Positions 1 to 13,000 of a DNA stretch of 64,000 nt are shown piece by piece (position 1 is the stretch's first letter; each line of letters opens with the position of its first letter). Source of the stretch: Cyanophora paradoxa (taxonomy: Eukaryota; Glaucocystophyceae; Cyanophorales; Cyanophoraceae); the NCBI GenBank assembly GCA_004431415.1, contig QPMI01000530.1, positions 62,001 through 126,000 on the forward strand, in the 5' to 3' direction. Under the pieces are notes generated by a model, which had not been told where the DNA came from, did no database searches, and saw nothing but the letters and a program-made list of their open reading frames with translations. The position numbers and the translations under genes are program-made.

Positions 1-1050
1 TGGCCGCGCGCGTCGTATTGGCCGCGCGCGTCCCGTTGACGACGGATGTCCCGTTGAGGGCCTGGTTCGCGAGGCGGACGACGGGCGCGACCGTCCGCAC
101 GAACTCGATGGGGGGCCACTTCAGCAGGGAGAGCTTGGCGAGGGAGGAGACGACGCTCCTCGGGTTGCCCGACAGGATCGTCAGCACGTACTGGTTCCGT
201 GGGACCCACGTCGAGTCGACCTGTGGCCCCTCCAGCTCCACCTCGTACGCTGCCATGCGAGTTACATTACAGAAAGCCGCTGGCGGAACACTCGCAGCGC
301 GGCGGGAGCCGCGCACGCGACACGGTGAACGGATCCGTGTTGGCGAAGTACGTCCCGACGGGCGTCTTGACCGTCACGCGGACGAAGAGGCCCGTCGCGA
401 ACGCGTCCACTTCCGCCGCCCACCTCACGAAACCCGACGAGACTTCCTTGGGCGAGGTTGCGATGTTCTAGACATAATGTATCAGCTCGAGCGAGACGTC
501 GCAGAAACAAAGAGATGGCTGGAAGAGAAAGAGGCAAGTCGGACCTTGACGAGCGTGTCGGACTCGGCGTCCATCAGATCGACGGTGACGACCTGCGGCA
601 GCGACAGGCCGCGCGCGTACCACCCGATTTCCACGATCGCGCCCAACGTGATCGTGCCTGTTTCGCCGCCGTACAGCGCGGGTGCGTACACAATGACGTC
701 AGGCGAGACTGTGCCCATGATGGCCTCGATGTCCGCCGGCACGACCTTGAACGGATCGCTCTCAAGGAAGAGGTTCGTGGATATGTTCGGACCGAGCAGA
801 TCGACGGTCACTCGGTACATTCCGGTGGGGAAGTAGATCGGCAGCTCGGCGAGGCACAGTCCGATGTTCTGCGCGTCGCAGACGGTGAAGGCGTCGACGG
901 AGCCGTCGATGGGGAAGGCCTGGACGCGGGCCCTTCTGTAGACGGAGACGTCGCACGCCCACGAGGCCGAGACGGGCCCGCCGGCCACGACGACCGTCGT
1001 CCCGTCTGGGTACAGCAGCTGCGGCGGAGAGTCCGAGGCCTGCAGCGCGC
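1..1050 (-). CDS. Kre9/KNH-like Ig repeats, cut by the left edge
   Basis: At least three units with the Ser/Thr-rich Ig-like (Kre9/KNH) pattern are visible: GGPVSASWACDV to YRVTVDLLGP to SDPFKV; IVEIGWYARGL with VVTVDLMDAESDTLVK; and SSGFVRWAAEVD, LFVRVTVKTPVGTYFANTDP, FTV. An intron at 468-544 (acceptor tgtctag) joins LVK to NIATSPKEVSS in phase. A further exon, from about 250 to the window edge, begins YEVELEGPQVDSTWVPRNQY and ends with repeated sequons. In fungi this fold occurs in cell-wall and GPI-linked proteins, consistent with a surface role. No stop codon is reached in the window. Confidence 0.55.
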
Positions 1051-4000
1051 ATTCGTTGGTCGAACGTCGAAGAAGACCGAGAAACTACTTCAAAATCCAG
1101 GAATTAAAAAGACCTTGGGGGGCTCGGGGATGTAAGGCGCCGTGGGTACCGCGTTCACGAAGGCTGCGACAGCTTCATCAATATTTGAGAGAGAAAGTCG
1201 AGAGCGATCGCGAGCGCCAGTGCAGTTGTACCGTTCGCGAAGCTCGGCACACGGCGGAGGCCCCAGGCGATCAGGCCCGAGGGCCCTCCGACGTAGAAGT
1301 TGCCCGAGTAGAAAAACGAGGCGCGCGAGCCGGCGGCCGGCGGCGCGCCGGACGGGACGAGCTTCATCCAGCTCCCGAGCGGCACGTCGTAGATGAAGAG
1401 CTCCGAGGCCGCGACGGGCTCGTCCGCGGGGCCGTACCCGCCCGTGACGTAGACCTGCGCCTCGCGTGGGCAGGCAGCGCAGATCTCACCGATCTTTTAA
1501 CAAAGGCGAGAATGAAGAACCTGGGAGCCCGTGGAAGAGACCTGGACCGCCGCGAGGGCGCGCGGCGAGGGCGGTTCCCCGAATGCAGCCTCCATGACGA
1601 GCTCGCTGAGCGGCGGCTCGCCTGTCGCAACGGAAGCGTCCAGCCGTGCTAATACGAGCTCGTTGAAGAATTGCTGTGCGCCCTCTCCGGATGTCACTCC
1701 GCCGAACACGAAGAAGGGCGATGCGCCAAAGGCGCCGGGGCTAGCGGCGACGCCGACGCCAGTTCGAGCGGGGCTCGTGAAACGCGTCGTGGGCGCGACG
1801 AGCGACCATTGCAGCGAAGTTAGCTCGAAGGACCACGCGTCGGTAAAGCCTTGGCTGGCCGCGCCCGCGCCTCCCCTGCGCGACGGTGCAATCATGAGCG
1901 CAACAGATTCGGATGCGAGAAGAAATGATGAGAGCGCACGCGAGGAACAGAGTCGTGTCGCCGGCTCGGGCTAGAAGGGCGCCGTAGCGCGGGGCGGGAC
2001 CAGCGCCAGTGGTGTTGATGGAGGTCCAAGAGGAAGTGATCGTCGAATACGTGTGCAGGCTGCTCGTTGGCGCACCATCGCTTAGGCCGCCAAATACTGG
2101 ATGCAAGTCAGCGCGACAGAGGAAAATCTCGGAGACATCGAACAGAAATTCAGGAACCGTAAATGAGAGGTTCAGCGCAGGCAAAGGCGGCTTGCGCGGC
2201 CTGGAACTTGGAGGCGAGTCCGTCGCTCCAGGAGGCCCGCACGAAGCTGAAGGCTCTGATGGAGATAGTCGAATTGACGGTCAGACCGACCGTGAACAGA
2301 CTCGAGCCGAAGATGCAGGCGTGCTCGTAGCTGGCGCTCCCGGAGAGTACCGTCGTCCAGATGCCCCCGGGCGCGCTGCCCGGCTTCGGGTTTATGATTC
2401 TGCCGCGCAAGTGCATCAGCGCGCGGGGTCGGCAAGCTGTAAGAGAAGCACGCGCGAGCGCACTCGTCCATGCTCTCAAATGTCAGGCCCTGGATGAGCG
2501 AAGCGCCCGGCTCGCCCATCTCCACGGCCGCCCCCAGATTCACAGCCGCCTGCGATTGCAATCCGCTGTCAGCGCCGACGCAGCCATCCGCCGCCCCAAA
2601 TCCAAAGCAGCGAACCTCCATGCCGCGCGGGCCTCGGCCGAGGACGAGAGACACTGTGTCCGAGCGCCCCGCGGGGCTGCTCTGGACCTGCGCCAGCCGG
2701 CGCCGCCGCGCAGTGGCGACCGTGGCGTTCTGTCCGCTCGTCTCCGAGATGCGATCCAGCAGATAATCGATCCCGACAAGGCCGATGGTCGCGCGGACCG
2801 TTGCAGGGACGGGCTCTGCGGCTGCACACACGGCGGAAATAGAAGGAAGAGCGCTAGCCAAAACAGACGCCGAAATCGACGGGGCCTGACGCATGAAGGC
2901 GGTTCGATTCCCGTCGTCCCCGCAGCCAAAGGAGCGGGGGCCCAGTGACGGGGCGCCGAACGCCCACAGGCGGAAGTTCGATAGGGCAACCCATCCGCGA
3001 CGGGCGCCGGTGCCGCCCGTGTACACGGACACGTTCAGCAGGCCGGCCTCGATGCTCTCCCCCACTCGCGCCGACATCGGCACAGCCTCGGATACTGCCA
3101 GAGTCGCGTTCTGTCGCCACTCCACCAGCTCCTACGACGTGCATTTTGTTAAGTTTGGCCCAATACAATACAGAGACAGCTGTGCGAGAAGGGAAGATCG
3201 CCACTGACCCCCGTCGCGTCGGCGATGCGGAGCGATGCCACACCCCAGCGGCCCTCCGACATGCCGAGGCGCACCTGCAGGTACCGGGCCGGGCCCCCTG
3301 CGCCAGCCGTCAGCACGCGGCCGCCTAGATCCCATTTCACTGCGGCGCAGCGCACTCGCTGTCGCCCATCTCGCGGGGTCGTTCCAAACGAGCGTGAAGT
3401 TCGCGACCGCTTCGAAGTGGGAGGCCGGGTCCACTCCCGTGTCAACCGAGGCCTGAAGCCAAGGTCAGTCTGATTTAACATGCGGTCTGCTGTAAATAAA
3501 CCGAATTAATTCACGCACGGCCGCCATGCCCCGCTGCGGACTCTCGACGCTGATGCCATCCACAACGGCAAAGAGGCGGCCACTGAAGTAGGCATCGCCG
3601 TCACTCGCTCCCATCCTGAACAGCGCCGCCCGCGGGGGAATCCAAGCGGATCCTGCAAAGTCTTAATCAGCTTAATCTCAGCTTAATCGACACGTATTTA
3701 GACGGACCGCGGCTGTCGCGTAGGACGAACTCGAGGGCGGGATCGGAGCAGCCCGTCGCCGGGTCCTCGTCCATTAGGCAGGCAACAGCCGCGTACGTGC
3801 CTGCGCAGAGTCAGCTCTGCCATGAAATTCGGAAATTCGGAGCCCGAGGAACAAACGGCGCACCGCCGACTGAGAATTGGGGCGGGTTGAGGGAGACCGA
3901 GGTGATCTGCCGGCTTAGGGAGTTGCCCGCCGGGTTGCTCGCTGTGAAGGAGAGGACGGGGCGCATGTTGGCGACGGAGACAAGGCGAATCTACCGAAAT

Positions 4001-7000
4001 AGATAAGCGCAGATGCATTACATAAAAACAGGAAGCGCACCGTAATTCCCCATGTAAAACCGCCGACGATGTAATTAATGGGCAGCGATGATCCGATTTG
4101 GACCATTGCGGGCGGCTCGCCCGTAACGCGCGCCGTCCCCGGCTCGACCTCGAGCCGAACCACATGTGTGCCTATGACGAGGTAGAATTGGCGCGCCGTT
4201 GGGCCCGGACGAAGGACGATCTGCGACGGCTCAGAAGTGCAGCAAGCGACAGCTGCATAGATGACGAGCAAGCGCACGCTGTCAACCGGCCCACTGCCGC
4301 TGACCTCGGAAAAAACCGAGGTAATATCGACAACGGTACTGGGCTCGATCGCGCCCTCTAACACCGAAACGAGGCCGAGCCGCGGGCCGCCGCCGGCGTC
4401 GCCGCTGCCAATGGCGACGACGGCGTACGCACGGCTGGCGAGGTAGAAATCGAGCACGCGGCCGCCACCCTCGATCGCCGGTGTCTGCACCTGCATTTCC
4501 TGCGGCTCCTCTCCGGCACTGCTCGCCCGCAGGCTTGCGCGGTGGAAGCTGCCCGTGGTCGACAGGACGAGCACGTATTGCTCGTCAGGACTGACGGCGA
4601 AGGACTTGGGGCACACGTTGGGCATCTTGGCTGGCACGCTGGCCACGAGACCGGTCGAGTCCAGAATGTGGAAGTGCACGAGCCCCGTTCCCTCTCCGTT
4701 GCAGAGGGCGCCCTCCGCGTTGTCATCCGATTGGAGGAAGACCGCCCTCGAGCCGAGCCGCACCACCGCGGCCAGCACGATGAGCTTGCTGCTGCCGGCA
4801 GGAAGCGGCGGAAGCCTCTGAGCGCTGATCCCGCCGTCTTGCGCCACGAGCACGCGGTACAGGGACGCGTCGCGCGATCCTACGAAGATGACGGCGCGCT
4901 CGTCCGTGCCGCCGAGGTAGGCACCCGAGGACGGGCGCGGCAGCTCCGCCGCCGTCAGCGCGCCGCTGCGGCCGTCGGTCACGTTGAGCGCGACGAACGT
5001 GCGGTCGGCCTCGTCGCCTTCGAGCGCGACGAAGAACATGCTCTTGCCGTCCGTGAAGGCGGCCTTGGAGACGCCGCTCGAGGAGATCTCGATCGTCTTC
5101 AGCACGGCGTCGGACCCGGTCGTGCCCGCCATCAGCAGCACGGTGGCCCTCACGGGGCTGCTCGTCACCGCGACGCCCAGCGGGCCGCCGCCGGGCGACG
5201 TGGTCATGTGCGGGAAAGCGACCCCAGCGCCCATCGTCGCGTTCGGGTCCAGCGACAGGAGGACGCCGCCGTCCGGCAAGTTTATGCCTGCACACAGGGA
5301 TCGTGATCTAAACTGAATTACGCAATTTGAGAGGGAAGCAGACGCAGACCTGGAACGGGGACCCCCGAGTTTATGCTGCCCGTAGCGATGTACTTGAAGT
5401 TGGGGTTGGTCGCGACGCTGCCGTCGTACAAGAGCGTCATTGAGTAGACGGCCCGCAGATGGCCTCCCGAAACCAGAAGCAGCGTGTTCCGGGCAGCCGC
5501 AAGGGCGCCCGTGGAGGAGCCGTAATCGACACTGACGGAATCCTGGGCGTACTGAAGCAGCGCGCGGCGTAGCGTCTGCGCCAACGTTTCCGACGGCCTG
5601 TAGCCCGTCGATTCCTGAATTTGGGTTGCGATGGTCGAGTAAGGATCTGAAGCAGCGTCATTTCAGCTCATCGTTAGCGCAGACCGCTTGATTAAATCTC
5701 GAGATCGATGGACCGCACCAAGATCTGGATCGTAGACAATGGTCGCGAGGACGTTCTGCTCGATAGGCTCGCCGTAGAAGGGGTACGTGGGGTTCGCCCT
5801 CGGTGGCTCGCTAGAGTCCGGCTGAGATGCACTGTAAATGCCGGAGAGTAACGGCGAGGTTCCGGGCAGCGTTCCCAAGAGCGCAAAGAAAGTCTGAGAA
5901 CGTTTCGGTTATATATATGAATCGACAGCGAGGAAATCTATATGCTACTTATGAATTAAACAGTATCGCACCGAGGTGGCCAGCGCTTCCGACTCGAACG
6001 TGTAGGTGATTGTTACCTGGTTCATCAGACTGCGGGCGTCGGTTGTGCTTGAGCCAGAGTCGGGGGCGATCCCATCTTGAGTGATGACGGGCGCGGGGTC
6101 GAACGTTGCGTAGCCCATGAGTCGCGCAAGCAGCTCTTGGCCGCTGCCGACCACGGCCGGATTGTAATAGACCACTTCGGTCACGACATACTGCGCCGCA
6201 GCTGTGGTAAAGGGCGCGGACGAAACGCTTGGAGAAGTCCCAGCCGTGTTGCTGACTGAGGCAGTGCAGATGTACGTCGAGCTGGGGGATAGGCCCGTCA
6301 CGTCGAACGTCGAGAGAGCATCCGCGCGTCCCACTGCAATTAACGAGCTCCAACTGATTTGAGCGCCATTTGCTAGGGCGCAGCTCGCTGAGACGCTGCT
6401 GATCCATGCACCCCCATTGTACGCAAAGACTGCCGTCAATGTCGCGCCGTTGCGCTGCACGTTTGCGACCGACAACGAAGTGGGGCGCCACGGCGCCTCG
6501 GGAATCGTAATGAAAGCGAGCGAGAAGTTCGTGCGCGAGGTGCCGGCCGAGTTTGTGGCGTTCGCAAGGAAGGCATAAGTTGTGTTGGGGACGAGTCCTG
6601 TGGCCAAAAATGCCACGCGCACCGTGCCGAGACCAGGGACAACCGGAGCGGCGTCCGTCCACACAATAGCCGCTCCGAGTAGATCGGACGCGGGCGCCAA
6701 GGCACAGCTTGCAGCCACACGCGTGATGAATGCCCCTCCGTTATATCCCATCGTAATGTTCAAGGTCGCATTCCGCGGCTGGATCAGGGAAACGTCGAGG
6801 GCGACTGGCGGGACAGGGGGCTCTGGAATCGTGATGAAAGCGCTGCTCTGCGTATTCCTCGAGACGCCCGCCGAATTCGTGAAATTCGCTGAGCACACGT
6901 AGGTGTTGTTCGGAACAAGCCCTGTGGCGCTTGCAGTAGCGGAGGACGCGCCAGGAGGCGTGTTGACAAAACCGCCCCACACGGACATGCTTGGGTTAAC

Positions 7001-10000
7001 GTTGGCATTGACGACCAGCGCGCAGCTGAAGGTAGCGCGCGTGATTATGGCCCCACCATTGTAGCCGAAGTTTGCAACGAGAGTTGCGGAGCGCGGGAAA
7101 ATTGCGGTGACCGCAACTGAAGATGGCGCAGCTGCTGGCTCCGGTATGGTCAGGAACGACGAAGACGACGTGAGTGGAGAGACTCCAGCAGCATTCGTCG
7201 TGTTTGCAGAACATATGTACGATGTGCTTGGAACCAGGCCTAAGATGCTGAACTGAGCCATACTCGTGCCTTCAGACACATTGAGTCTGGCACCCCACAC
7301 CGATCCACTTCCAAAGCCGGATGGGCGACACGAAACAGAAGTCTCTGTAATCCACGATCCTCCATTATACGCGAATATGACAGTGACGGTCGCGTTGCGT
7401 GGGAAGATCGCTGAAACAATGACAGAAGAGGGAGGGTAAGGACGTTCGACACCTGTGTGCACATTCGAAGAATTGCTCCAGGAGGTTCCAGCAATGTTCG
7501 TTGCGTTTGCCGAGCAAACGTACGTCGTGTTCGGCCACAGCCCTGTCGCGTTCAGTCGCGCCACCGTCCCTGCCGCACCATCGACCACCGGCACGCTGCC
7601 CTGCCAGGTGACAGCTCCCTTGCTTGCAGTGACGCAGCTCGCCGACACGAGAGAGATGAACGAACCGCCATTGTACGCCAATGTCACAACGAGGGTCACT
7701 CCACGCGACACAATGTCCTCGAACGCAACTGAAGCTGGGGGCTGGGAGATCTCTGCAATTGTGATGAAGCGCTCCGAGCTTGTGCTGATGGATGTGCCCG
7801 CCGAGTTCGTCGTGTTTGCAGCACACAAGTAGGTCGTGTTCGGGAACAGGCCGACCACTGAAAGCACTGATTCTGCGTCACCTTCGGCAACGGCCGCTAC
7901 ATCGCCCCAGACCGCCGCGCCGTCGTCCGGCGTGCAGTGGGCGGTCGTCGTTGTGATCCAGGCACCGCCATTGTAGGCGAACGTGACAGTGAGAGAAGCA
8001 TTGCGTGGCTGAATGGCCGAGACGTTGACCCAGAGCGGCGCTGTAGGTGGCTCCGGGATGGTAATGAATGTGATGGATGAGTTTGTTGGGGAGGTGCCCG
8101 CATCATTCGTCGCATTCGCATCGCAAACGTACGTGGTGTTGGGCGTCATCCCGCTGACCAGGAAAGTGACAGACGTGTCGGTTTCAGGGTTGGGTACAGC
8201 AGTCGCGCCAGAGCCCTCCGTTGCTCCAGGTGTCTGCGGCAGGCACCGAGCCTGGATGGACGTGATAAACGACCCCCCATTGTAACCGAAGAGGACCGTG
8301 ATTGTGGCGTTCCGGGGCTGGATACCAGACATTTCGACCAACGCAGGTGCCGCGGCAGGCTCGATGCCAGAAATCACCGTGGCGGACGTGGTCGGAGAAG
8401 TGTCGACAGCGTTCGTTGCGTTTGCGGAGCAAACGTACGTCGTGTTCGGCCACAGCCCTGTCGCTTTCAGTTGCGCCACCGTCCGTGCCGCACCATCGAC
8501 CACCGGCACGCTGCCCTGCCAGGTGACAGCTCCCTCGCTTGCAGTGACGCAGCTCGCCGACACGAGAGAGATGAACGACCCGCCATTGTACGCCAATGTC
8601 ACAACGAGGGTCACTCCACGCGACACAATGTCCTCGAACGCAACTGAAGCTGGGGGCTGGGAGATCTCTGCAATTGTGATGAAGCGCTCCGAGCTTGTGC
8701 TGATGGATGTGCCCGCCGAGTTCGTCGTGTTTGCAGCACACGTGTAGGTCGTGTTCGGGAACAGGCCGACCACTGAAAGCACTGATTCTGCGTCACCTTC
8801 GGCAACGGCCGCTACATCGCCCCAGACCGCCGCGCCGTCGTCCGGCGTGCAGTGGGCGGTCGTCGTTGTGATCCAGGCACCGCCATTGTAGGCGAACGTG
8901 ACAGTGAGAGAAGCATTGCGTGGCTGAATGGCCGAGACGTTGACCCAGAGCGGCGCTGTAGGTGGCTCCGGGATGGTAATGAATGTGATGGATGAGTTTG
9001 TTGGGGAGGTGCCCGCATCATTCGTCGCATTCGCATCGCAAACGTACGTGGTGTTGGGCGTCATCCCGCTGACCAGGAAAGTGACAGACGTGTCGGTTTC
9101 AGGGTTGGGTACAGCAGTCGCGCCAGAGCCCTCCGTTGCTCCAGGTGTCTGCGGCAGGCACCGAGCCTGGATGGACGTGATAAACGACCCCCCATTGTAA
9201 CCGAAGAGGACCGTGATTGTGGCGTTCCGGGGCTGGATACCAGACATTTCGACCAACGCAGGTGCCGCGGCAGGCTCGATGCCAGAAATCACCGTGGCGG
9301 ACGTGGTCGGAGAAGTGTCGACAGCGTTCGTTGCGTTTGCGGAGCAAACGTACGTCGTGTTCGGCCACAGCCCTGTCGCGTTCAGTCGCGCCACCGTCCC
9401 TGCCGCACCATCGACCACCGGCACGCTGCCCTGCCAGGTGACAGCTCCCTCGCTTGCAGTGACGCAGCTCGCCGACACGAGAGAGATGAACGACCCGCCA
9501 TTGTACGCCAATGTCACAACGAGGGTCACTCCACGCGACACAATGTCCTCGAACGCAACTGAAGCTGGGGGCTGGGAGATCTCTGCAATTGTGATGAAGC
9601 GCTCCGAGCTTGTGCTGATGGATGTGCCCGCCGAGTTCGTCGTGTTTGCAGCACACAAGTAGGTCGTGTTCGGGAACAGGCCGACCACTGAAAGCACTGA
9701 TTCTGCGTCACCTTCGGCAACAGCCGCCACACCGCCCCAGACTGCCGCGCCGTCGTCTGGCGTGCAGTGGGCGGCCGTCGTCGTGATCCAGGCACCGCCA
9801 TTGTAGGCAAACGTGACGGTGAGAGAGGCATTACGGGGCTGAATGGCCGAGATGTTGACCCAGAGTGGCGCCGTTGGCGGCTCCGGGATGGTGATGAACT
9901 CCAGCGACGTCATTCCAAGCGATGTCCCGGCCACACTCGTTAGATTCCCAGTGCAAGCGTACGTCGTGTTCGGCCAGAGACCCGTCGCCGTCAGCACTCC

Positions 10001-13000
10001 AAATGTCGTGCTCTCCGGCACAAGCACAGCCTCCGAGCCTGTCCATGTCGCAGTGGCTTCTCCGGGCGGCCCACAGCTCGCAGCAAATAGAGTGATCCAG
10101 GCACCGCCATTGTAGCCGAACGTCAGAGTCACTGTCGCGTTTCGCGGCTGGATTGCCGAGATGTTGACGAACACGGGCGGGGCCGGGGGCTCGGAGATCG
10201 TGATGAAGGGCGCCGAAGCATTGTTTAGAGACGTGCCAGCAGAGTTCGTGGTGTTTGCGGTGCAGATGTACGTGCCATTCGGAATTAGCCCCACTACCGG
10301 GAAGATGGCTTGCGTGTCATATGGGACAACAGTGGCGGATCCTTGCCAGACAAAGTCCCCGCCTGCTGCCAGCATGCACGACACTGCCACATTGCTGATC
10401 CAGGCGCCGCCATTGTAGGCGTAGAGAACAGTCAGCGTCACATTGCGAGGAAGGATATTCGAGATGAGAACAGCGGGTGCGGTTGGCGGCTCCGGGATGG
10501 TGATGAACTCCAGCGACGCCATTCCAAGCGATGTCCCGGCCACATTCGTTAGATTCCCAGTGCAAGCGTACGTCGTGTTCGGCCAGAGACCCGTCGCCGT
10601 CAGCACTCCAAATGTCGTGCTCTCCGGCACAAGCACAGCCTCCCAGCCTGTCCATGTCGCAGTGGCTTCTCCGGGCGGCCCGCAGCTCGCAGCAAATAGA
10701 GTGATCCAGGCACCGCCATTGTAGCCGAACGTCAGAGTCACCGTCGCATTTCGCGGCTGGATTGCCGAGATGTTGACGAACACGGGCGGGGCCGGGGGCT
10801 CGGAGATCGTGATGAAGGGCGCCGAAGCGTTGTTTAGAGACGTGCCAGCGGAGTTCGTGGTGTTTGCGGTGCAGATGTACGTGCCATTCGGAATTAGCCC
10901 CACTACCGGGAAGATGGCTTGCGTGTCATATGGGACAACAGTGGCGGATCCTTGCCAGACAAAGTCCCCGCCTGCTGCCAGCATGCACGACACTGCCACA
11001 CTGCTGATCCAGGCGCCGCCATTGTAGGCGTAGAGAACTGTCAGCGTCATATTGCGAGGAAGGATATTCGAGATGAGAACAGCGGGTGCGGTTGGCGGCT
11101 CCGGGATTGTTATGAACTCCAGCGACGCCGTACCAAGCGATGTCCCGGCCACATTCGTTAGATTCCCAGTGCAAGCGTACGTCGTGTTCGGCCAGAGACC
11201 CGTCGCCGTCAGCACTCCAAATGTCGTGCTCTCCGGCACAAGCACAGCCTCCGAGCCTGTCCATGTGACAGAGGCTTCTCCGGGCGGCCCGCAGCTCGCA
11301 GCAAGTAGAGTGATCCAGGCACCGCCATTGTAGCCAAACGTCAGAGTCACCGTCGCGTTTCGCGGCTGGATTGCCGAGATGTTGACGAACAGTGGTGGAG
11401 CAGGGGGCTCGGGGATCGTGATGAAGGGCGCCGAAGCGTTGTTCAGAGACGTGCCAGCGGAGTTCGTGGTGTTCGCAGAGCAGATGTACGTTGTATTAGG
11501 GATGAGTCCTGCTACAAACAGGACAGCGCTGTACAATTCTGGAGCGACGTTGACCGAGCCTTGCCAGGCGCCCAAGCCTGTGCTCGCATCTGTGCAGCTT
11601 GCCTCCACTCTCGACACCCAAGCACCTCCATTGTATCCGAAGCTGACGAGCAAAGTCACATTCCGTGGTTGAATGTTCAAAACGTCGATGGCCGCCGGCG
11701 CTGCAGGCGGCTCGGGGATGGTCGTGAAAGCGATCGATGATGTCGCGGCAGTCGTAGTAGTCTCTGTCGAAGCGTTTGCGGTGCACGTGTAAGTCGTGTT
11801 GGGGATGAGATTCGAAGCCCCCAGAAACGAGACGCCGGCCCGATCATCTACATCAGCGCTTCCGCTCCAGTGCGGCGCTTCGCCTGCAGACGGCGCGCAA
11901 CTTGCAGAGACGTTCTTCACGGACATGCCGGCGAAGTACCCGAACCGGACCTGCAGCTCCGCATTTCGAGGCCGAATATCGTACACCAGAACGAGAGAAA
12001 CAGAGGGGCGCTCGACAGTGTAGAACCCTGCGCACGTGCACAATTCTTAAATCAACACAGAAACAATGTGGGGTGAGATAGCTATAGCTATAGCCGACCT
12101 GTGAATTTCGAGGCACTGGAAACAACGCCTGAGCTGCTTCGACCTCCCGCGACAATTCTGAGAGCGATTTCAGGGGACAACCGCTGAAGCAAAATGTAAT
12201 TGTTTCTAATTATATAGAGCGCACGTTGTGCAGGTAAAGAAGTCCGATCCGAAGCCACCGTATTCGACATCAAGGAACCCTGAGACAGCGGCGTTGTCCG
12301 AGCTGGCGATAATCCGACCATCTGCGGCCGATCGTAAATGCGGTGGAATGCCGCGGAAAGCCGACCCCATGCGTTGCGCACAGGCAGGGTCGATGAGCAT
12401 GGGCTGATGGCTTCGCTGCATCCACAAAACATATTCCCCGCAGGCGCCAATCAAGGGCGGGTCGGTCTTGGAGACGCTCTGGTAGCTTATCGAGCCGGAC
12501 ACAAGTTTCGGTACATATAAGCCTTCCAGAGACACGACCTGGCGCCAAGACTTGGGGGGCGGGCTCGCCAAGTCAAGCTCCCTGAGGCGCCAATTTCAGC
12601 ATGTCGAACAGAACAAAGCTTTTTAATGTTTAGGAGCGGAACTCACTGTATCGAGGCGGACGTGGCGTTGGCCGCCCAGCCAATATACAGTTTTGTTCCT
12701 ATCCTTGAGCACTGGTCGTAAGCTGCAACGAAGAGGCCCGGAGCGATGCTCTCTGTAACCCAGCCGGTTGTTTCCGACCACCTGCAGAAATGTCGCGTCA
12801 TTTTAAGAGTTTTATGTTGCAAATTTCAGAGACTATAGACAAAGTACCTCAGCAGCGCGGAGCTATTCGCCAGGACCCAATACGCCCCGCTGAAATATGT
12901 ATTGCCTGCGAACGATTTCGAAAACATTTAAGCATGCAAAACATAGAGCTTTAAATGTAAAAACGTGAGCGCACAGTGCGCGACCAGAGGTACGGGCATA

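Noticed and set aside
2895-2925. tRNA-like T-arm word GGTTCGATTCCC
   Set aside because: No matching stem, A box or acceptor stem is present; the stretch is coding on the minus strand (GNRTAFMRQAP).
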